Assembly (NCBI RefSeq): GCF_011050365.1
Contig: NZ_DRFV01000016.1
Location: 233,549 to 297,548, forward strand
Direction of reading: 5' to 3'
Origin: Pseudohongiella sp.
GTDB lineage: Bacteria > Pseudomonadota > Gammaproteobacteria > Pseudomonadales > Pseudohongiellaceae
DNA: 64,000 bases
Positions 60,747 to 64,000 of this stretch are shown in pieces; position 1 is the stretch's first letter, and each line of letters begins with the position of its first letter. The notes beneath the pieces were generated by a model, which made no database searches, was not told the DNA's origin, and saw only the letters and a list, made by a program, of their open reading frames with translations. A program made the position numbers and the translations under genes.

Positions 60747-61331
60747 TCAGAAGTACTCAAGCAGGGCGCTCAGACCGGCTGCGCCGCCGAAGATGTAAAT
60801 GGCGCAAATGATACCCTCGCCAATGGAGGCGCCGAGCAAGGTCTTCCACAGTTTGATTCGCAGGACGCTGCATACGTAGACAATCATGTCGGTGGGCACG
60901 ACAGGGATGAATCCCCAGGCACTGATGACGATCAATTCCCGTTTTTTCAGCAGGGCTGTTAAGCGCTCTACCTGGGTCGGGTAATGCGCATGGAAATAAT
61001 GATCGAAGCGAAACTGACGGGCCATGAGATAAACGATGGCAGAGGAGGAATACACCGCCAGTTGATTGACCAGAAATAGCGGCCACGGCGGGAACACCAG
61101 AATGCCAGCGAGTACAATGGGTGTGGACGGGATCAGGGTGAACCCGCGCAACGTCGAAATGACGAAGTAGCCCAGCAGCCCCAGCGCCAGGTTATCGGAA
61201 AAAAACTGCCGGATATTTTGTGGTGCGAACAGGTCGGGGTAGAAAAAATACAGCGACAACGAAATCGCCACGACGGCCAGCCACGTGTACAAACCAAAAA
61301 AGTTGACGGTTTCCAGCTTCTCTTTATGCAC
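60747..61331 (-). CDS. VTT/DedA-type (TVP38/TMEM64) membrane protein
   Basis: 194 residues with five TM segments. The family core is visible: LIPSTPIVLAGILVFPPWPLF, reentrant Pro/Gly residues, AVYSSSAIVYLMARQF and GFIPVVPTDMIVYVCSVL. VTT-domain proteins are proposed lipid scramblases or carriers. Its start overlaps the end of the methyltransferase gene by 8 nt, so the two are coupled, which suggests action on the same lipid. Confidence 0.82.
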   Translation of the reverse strand: MHKEKLETVNFFGLYTWLAVVAISLSLYFFYPDLFAPQNIRQFFSDNLALGLLGYFVISTLRGFTLIPSTPIVLAGILVFPPWPLFLVNQLAVYSSSAIVYLMARQFRFDHYFHAHYPTQVERLTALLKKRELIVISAWGFIPVVPTDMIVYVCSVLRIKLWKTLLGASIGEGIICAIYIFGGAAGLSALLEYF

Positions 61332-61911
61332 GTTGTTCGACGGGGCCCTTGGTCATGCTGTACACAAACGCTGGCAGGATGTTCAGGGCGACAAAATCAA
61401 CGTCATCCATGGGTTTGCCGAATATCGACTCAATGTCTGCCTTGTTGCTGCGGAAATACTGATATTGCAGGTAAATCCCGCCATCTCTGAGCCCGAACCT
61501 GAGCGCTTCGATGACTTTGTGCAAAAACGCATTGTTGTCCTTCATGCCCTCGAAGTTCTTCAGTGGCAGGGACGACAGGATGACATCATACCGACCTGCT
61601 TCCGTCAGCAATTCGGTGACACAACAATTATGTAATTGCACCTGTTTGTCAGGGTTGCCGGACATCAGCTGTTCAATCCAGGGGTTGTAGTTGGCTTTGA
61701 TCTCGCACACATCCAGTTGCGACCGGTGGCACATGCGTTGAATGAGTTCGCGCGTGAATGCGCCACGCCCGCTGCCAATCTCCAGAATACGCAGTGGCCG
61801 GGAAAAATCTATTTTACCGACCATGGATTTGACCAGAAAACCTGAGCTACTGACGATAAGGCCGTCTTCGGCAATATTGCGTCTGATGTTTCTGTAGATT
61901 TTGATGAGCAT
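61324..61911 (-). CDS. Class I SAM-dependent methyltransferase (phospholipid N-methyltransferase-like)
   Basis: 195 residues. SAM-binding motif I LEIGSGRGAF near 41-50, an acidic motif II (VCEIKANY), and motif IV SSLPLKNF near 115. These resemble bacterial phospholipid N-methyltransferases (PmtA-like), which make phosphatidylcholine from phosphatidylethanolamine; the SSLP variant is common in that group. An alternative is an rRNA-adenine-dimethylase-like enzyme. Pairing with the VTT-domain gene favours a lipid substrate. Confidence 0.65.
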   Translation of the reverse strand: MLIKIYRNIRRNIAEDGLIVSSSGFLVKSMVGKIDFSRPLRILEIGSGRGAFTRELIQRMCHRSQLDVCEIKANYNPWIEQLMSGNPDKQVQLHNCCVTELLTEAGRYDVILSSLPLKNFEGMKDNNAFLHKVIEALRFGLRDGGIYLQYQYFRSNKADIESIFGKPMDDVDFVALNILPAFVYSMTKGPVEQRA

Positions 61912-62013
61912 CGTTCTCCCGGGCGCAAGCCCGCGTACCAGACTGAGTGTCGCACCTGCGCTGAGGAGAGATCATACCCTTAAAGGGCGTGTTGTTGTAG
62001 TCAATTCAAAGGC

Positions 62014-62379
62014 CTAGTCCCAGACCGCCACGAATACGGTGGTCAGCAACAGAGCAATAAGGCCGGTCACAACCATCTCGCCGGAGGGCTGCCAGAGCTG
62101 TTTTAATCCCAGTTGCCATGAGGTGCCGGAGAGCATTTGCCCGGCATGTGTGGCCCACGTTGAAGTCAGCGGCTGCAAGTGAGCCGCCCAGGTCTCAAAC
62201 TGCGTGGTGGCAACGATCAGTGCCGCCATGATTGCCAGCGCCCATAGCGCCAGCAGCGTTTGCTGACGCCGCCGCCGCTGCGCGGCAATGCGGCGCAGGA
62301 CGGCCTGGCTGAAGCCGTGGTCGGTAATGGGCGGCCGTTGCCGCAGTTGATCTTCCAGAGACTCAAGATCAATGGTCAT
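62014..62379 (-). CDS. Small two-TM protein, possible anti-sigma factor
   Basis: 121 residues. A ~40-residue N-terminal segment rich in Arg, Gln and Leu (MTIDLESLEDQLRQRPPITD) is followed by TM segments near 43-58 and 100-118. The gene overlaps the ECF sigma gene by 4 nt, the usual position for an anti-sigma factor, but no zinc-binding HxxxCxxC motif is present. Function inferred only from position. Confidence 0.55.
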   Translation of the reverse strand: MTIDLESLEDQLRQRPPITDHGFSQAVLRRIAAQRRRRQQTLLALWALAIMAALIVATTQFETWAAHLQPLTSTWATHAGQMLSGTSWQLGLKQLWQPSGEMVVTGLIALLLTTVFVAVWD

Positions 62380-62978
62380 ACTGGTTTCTCCCTGCCAGCG
62401 CTCGCTGGGTTGTGCTCTGCGGAGGCGGATAACTGCAGTTTCAGTTTCTCCAGTCCTCGCTTGATGTGCGATTTGACTGTGCCCGGTGGCAGTTGCATCA
62501 CGGTAGCGACTTCCCGGTGAGAATATCCCAGCGTCATGTTAAGGGTAATGGCGGCTGACTCTGGCGCCGGCAATCTTAGCAGGGCACGCTCCAGGTCGAT
62601 GTGCATGGGGTCTGCGTCCGGTGTCGAGTTGCCGTTTGCCAGTTCTTGCCAGGCTCCGTACTCGGCATGAACGTCACGTTCCCGTTTCCGTTGACGGTGG
62701 TTCTGCAAGTACTGGCGGTAGGCAATGCTGCACAACCATGCGCTAAAACGCCCCTTACCTCTATAATCAGACAATTTCTGATAGGCAATGACAAAAACGT
62801 CCTGGGCCAGATCGTCTGCCGTATGAATGTTGTCGCACAAGCGGCGTAACAGCGCCCGCACCCGGCTCTGATGCATGACCACCAATTGCCCGAACGCCCT
62901 GTCATCCGCACCGCCGAGCGCTCGCAGAATCAGGCCCGCCTCCAGCGACCCGTTGTCAGTCACGCCAGTGTCCGTCAA
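62376..62978 (-). CDS. ECF-family RNA polymerase sigma factor
   Basis: 200 residues. Sigma-2 region (~25-100) with DDLAQDVFVIAYQKLSDYRG and FSAWLCSIAYRQYLQNHRQRKRER; sigma-4 region (~135-185) with helix-turn-helix GYSHREVATVMQLPPGTVKSHIKRGLEKLK. No sigma-3. Directs RNA polymerase to a set of stress or envelope genes. Stop and start codons overlap its neighbours by 4 nt on both sides (DUF6249-like upstream, two-TM protein downstream), so the three are one coupled operon. Confidence 0.88.
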   Translation of the reverse strand: MTDTGVTDNGSLEAGLILRALGGADDRAFGQLVVMHQSRVRALLRRLCDNIHTADDLAQDVFVIAYQKLSDYRGKGRFSAWLCSIAYRQYLQNHRQRKRERDVHAEYGAWQELANGNSTPDADPMHIDLERALLRLPAPESAAITLNMTLGYSHREVATVMQLPPGTVKSHIKRGLEKLKLQLSASAEHNPASAGREKPV

Positions 62979-63343
62979 TCCAGTTCCTGCCGACCACCTT
63001 GATGACTGTTACCATATTTCATCACTACCAGATACGCCAGTCCTGCGCACAACAGTATGCCGCCAACAAAAATCGCGGCGGTCCAGTTACCTTGCACGAT
63101 AAAACCCAGAATCACCGGCAAGCTGATCGCTATCAGGATGAGCCCTTTGCGCATGTCATTAACAGCTTTATTGTTTTCGCCCAACAACTGCAGCATCTGG
63201 TCAGTGACCTGGCCACCATGCTCGGCCAGCTTCAGTACCGTGTCCATTTTGCGGACCTGGCCAAGATGGCGCAGGTAGAGGAATACGATCAGACATGCAG
63301 CGATGCACAGAAACAGCACGATAGGGATCCACTCTTCATACAT
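62975..63343 (-). CDS. DUF6249-like membrane protein
   Basis: 122 residues from ATG 63343, which has AGGAG 7 nt upstream (longer in-frame start at 63364 disfavoured). TM segments near 4-20, 72-88 and 92-110 flank a cytoplasmic helix containing KLAEHGGQVTDQML, the hallmark of DUF6249 proteins, which commonly neighbour ECF sigma factors. First gene of the sigma operon; its stop overlaps the sigma start. Confidence 0.7.
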   Translation of the reverse strand: MYEEWIPIVLFLCIAACLIVFLYLRHLGQVRKMDTVLKLAEHGGQVTDQMLQLLGENNKAVNDMRKGLILIAISLPVILGFIVQGNWTAAIFVGGILLCAGLAYLVVMKYGNSHQGGRQELD

Positions 63344-63507
63344 GGTCATTCTCCTGTCTTTCAATAATTGTGTTGTGTTGTTATATGATGCATGTCAGTG
63401 CAGGTTTGGATGCAGCTCCTTTACATTTGGGTGTACAGCGGCGGTGTCCGGCAGCTAGACTTGCGTTTTGCCATCAGTTGAATGCATTGCTTTCAGGAGA
63501 GTCAGGG

Positions 63508-63996
63508 GTGTCCGCGTTACTGGAGTTTGAACATATCATCGAGGTCAATGATCTGACGAACCCGGACTTGATTGCACTGAGCCGCGAGGTCTTGTGGCAA
63601 GGGCTGGTGTATCGAGCAAGTTATCCCGATCACTTCAATCCTGCGCTCAGCTGCACGCTGGAGCCGGATGCTGACGACCGGTTTGTGCGTTACATTGAGG
63701 TCGGCGAAGTGCAGCTGCGTGATGAAGTGACGCTGGTGCCGATGCAGGAAATTGTGACCCTGATAGATGGTCGTACGCAGGCGATGCACGCCGAAAGTAT
63801 CACCGCGATTGAAGAGCCGGAGCCGGGACGGTTATTTGTCCGCTTCCGTTACCGGCGCGACGCCATCGTGGTTGAAGGCGGCCTCAACGCCAATGACTAC
63901 CTCAAGGAAGCGTATCGCCAGCAGGATCGGGACGCCATCGTCACTATCCGCGAGATGGCGGCTAACAAGCAGTTGACCGTCAACAGCGGGCACTAA
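63508..63996 (+). CDS. DUF1857/SRPBCC-like protein
   Basis: 162 residues from GTG 63508 (CAGGAGAG upstream); the long open frame from 63370 has no ribosome site. FEHIIEVND near the start, EVLWQGLVYRASYPDHF and CTLEPDADDRFVRYIEVG fit the DUF1857 family with a START/SRPBCC-like ligand-binding fold. The last residues match the reading frame to TAA, 4 bases before the window ends. Binds an unknown hydrophobic ligand, if family knowledge holds. Confidence 0.7.
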   Translation: MSALLEFEHIIEVNDLTNPDLIALSREVLWQGLVYRASYPDHFNPALSCTLEPDADDRFVRYIEVGEVQLRDEVTLVPMQEIVTLIDGRTQAMHAESITAIEEPEPGRLFVRFRYRRDAIVVEGGLNANDYLKEAYRQQDRDAIVTIREMAANKQLTVNSGH

Positions 63997-64000
63997 AGGA

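Noticed and set aside
1-64000. tRNA, rRNA, CRISPR arrays, insertion sequences or prophage genes
   Set aside because: None seen by eye; no transposase, integrase or regularly spaced repeats. A covariance-model search would settle the RNA question.

Overview
The window reads as chromosomal DNA of a free-living, probably marine, gammaproteobacterium. The evidence is inference from gene content: FadI/FadJ/FadE beta-oxidation enzymes of gammaproteobacterial type, a MaeB-type malic enzyme fused to a phosphotransacetylase domain, two TonB-dependent receptors, a paired diheme cytochrome and beta-helix lipoprotein (SO2930-type pair), RhlE and MarC. About 48 genes are packed tightly, with many short overlaps. 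I saw no tRNA, rRNA, insertion sequence, prophage or CRISPR array.

Layout. 1-5157: tail of a K+/H+ antiporter gene, a secreted alpha/beta hydrolase, maeB and a probable outer-membrane barrel. 5169-13967: fadI and fadJ (minus strand), a PhoA-type alkaline phosphatase behind a Pho box, fadE, and an exported protein of unknown function. 13996-20729 (minus strand): one apparent five-gene operon made of a beta-helix lipoprotein, a diheme cytochrome c lipoprotein, and an ABC/FtsX/HlyD-type exporter. 20872-25906: an MFS transporter, a CYTH protein, a thioredoxin-fold-like protein, an unrecognised membrane protein and a GST. 25963-31136: a hybrid histidine kinase, a REC-EAL-GAF-GGDEF regulator and a DUF3047 protein. 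31374-39770: glutamate dehydrogenase, RhlE, a TonB-dependent receptor, a NosR-like flavin/iron-sulfur membrane protein and a Ca2+/Na+ antiporter. 39849-47852 (minus strand): seven genes for polyprenyl-phosphate-pentose (arabinofuranose-type) synthesis and transfer. 47934-51435: a second kinase/REC-EAL pair. 51462-55300: a phosphate-starvation module with a five-half-site Pho box array, a TonB-dependent receptor, the remnant of a deleted phosphatase gene, and PhoD. 55401-63996: MarC, a sodium:alanine symporter, two hydrolases, a VTT-domain protein with a methyltransferase, an ECF sigma operon and an SRPBCC-like protein.

How the parts work together. Three themes recur. The first is fatty-acid oxidation: fadIJ and fadE share a near-palindromic upstream element, GAAYGNATTC. 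The second is phosphorus scavenging: both the alkaline phosphatase and the second TonB-dependent receptor have direct-repeat Pho boxes 10 nt upstream of a -10 hexamer. The third is cell-surface glycosylation: an HAD-UbiA fusion, DprE1-like and DprE2-like enzymes, a GT-C-like membrane protein, an epimerase, a flavoprotein and GtrA, which together look like a complete lipid-linked pentose pathway outside the actinobacteria. The strongest new observations are the five-site Pho array, the internally deleted phosphatase gene upstream of phoD, and the glycosylation locus whose HAD domain could supply the phosphatase step of the pathway.
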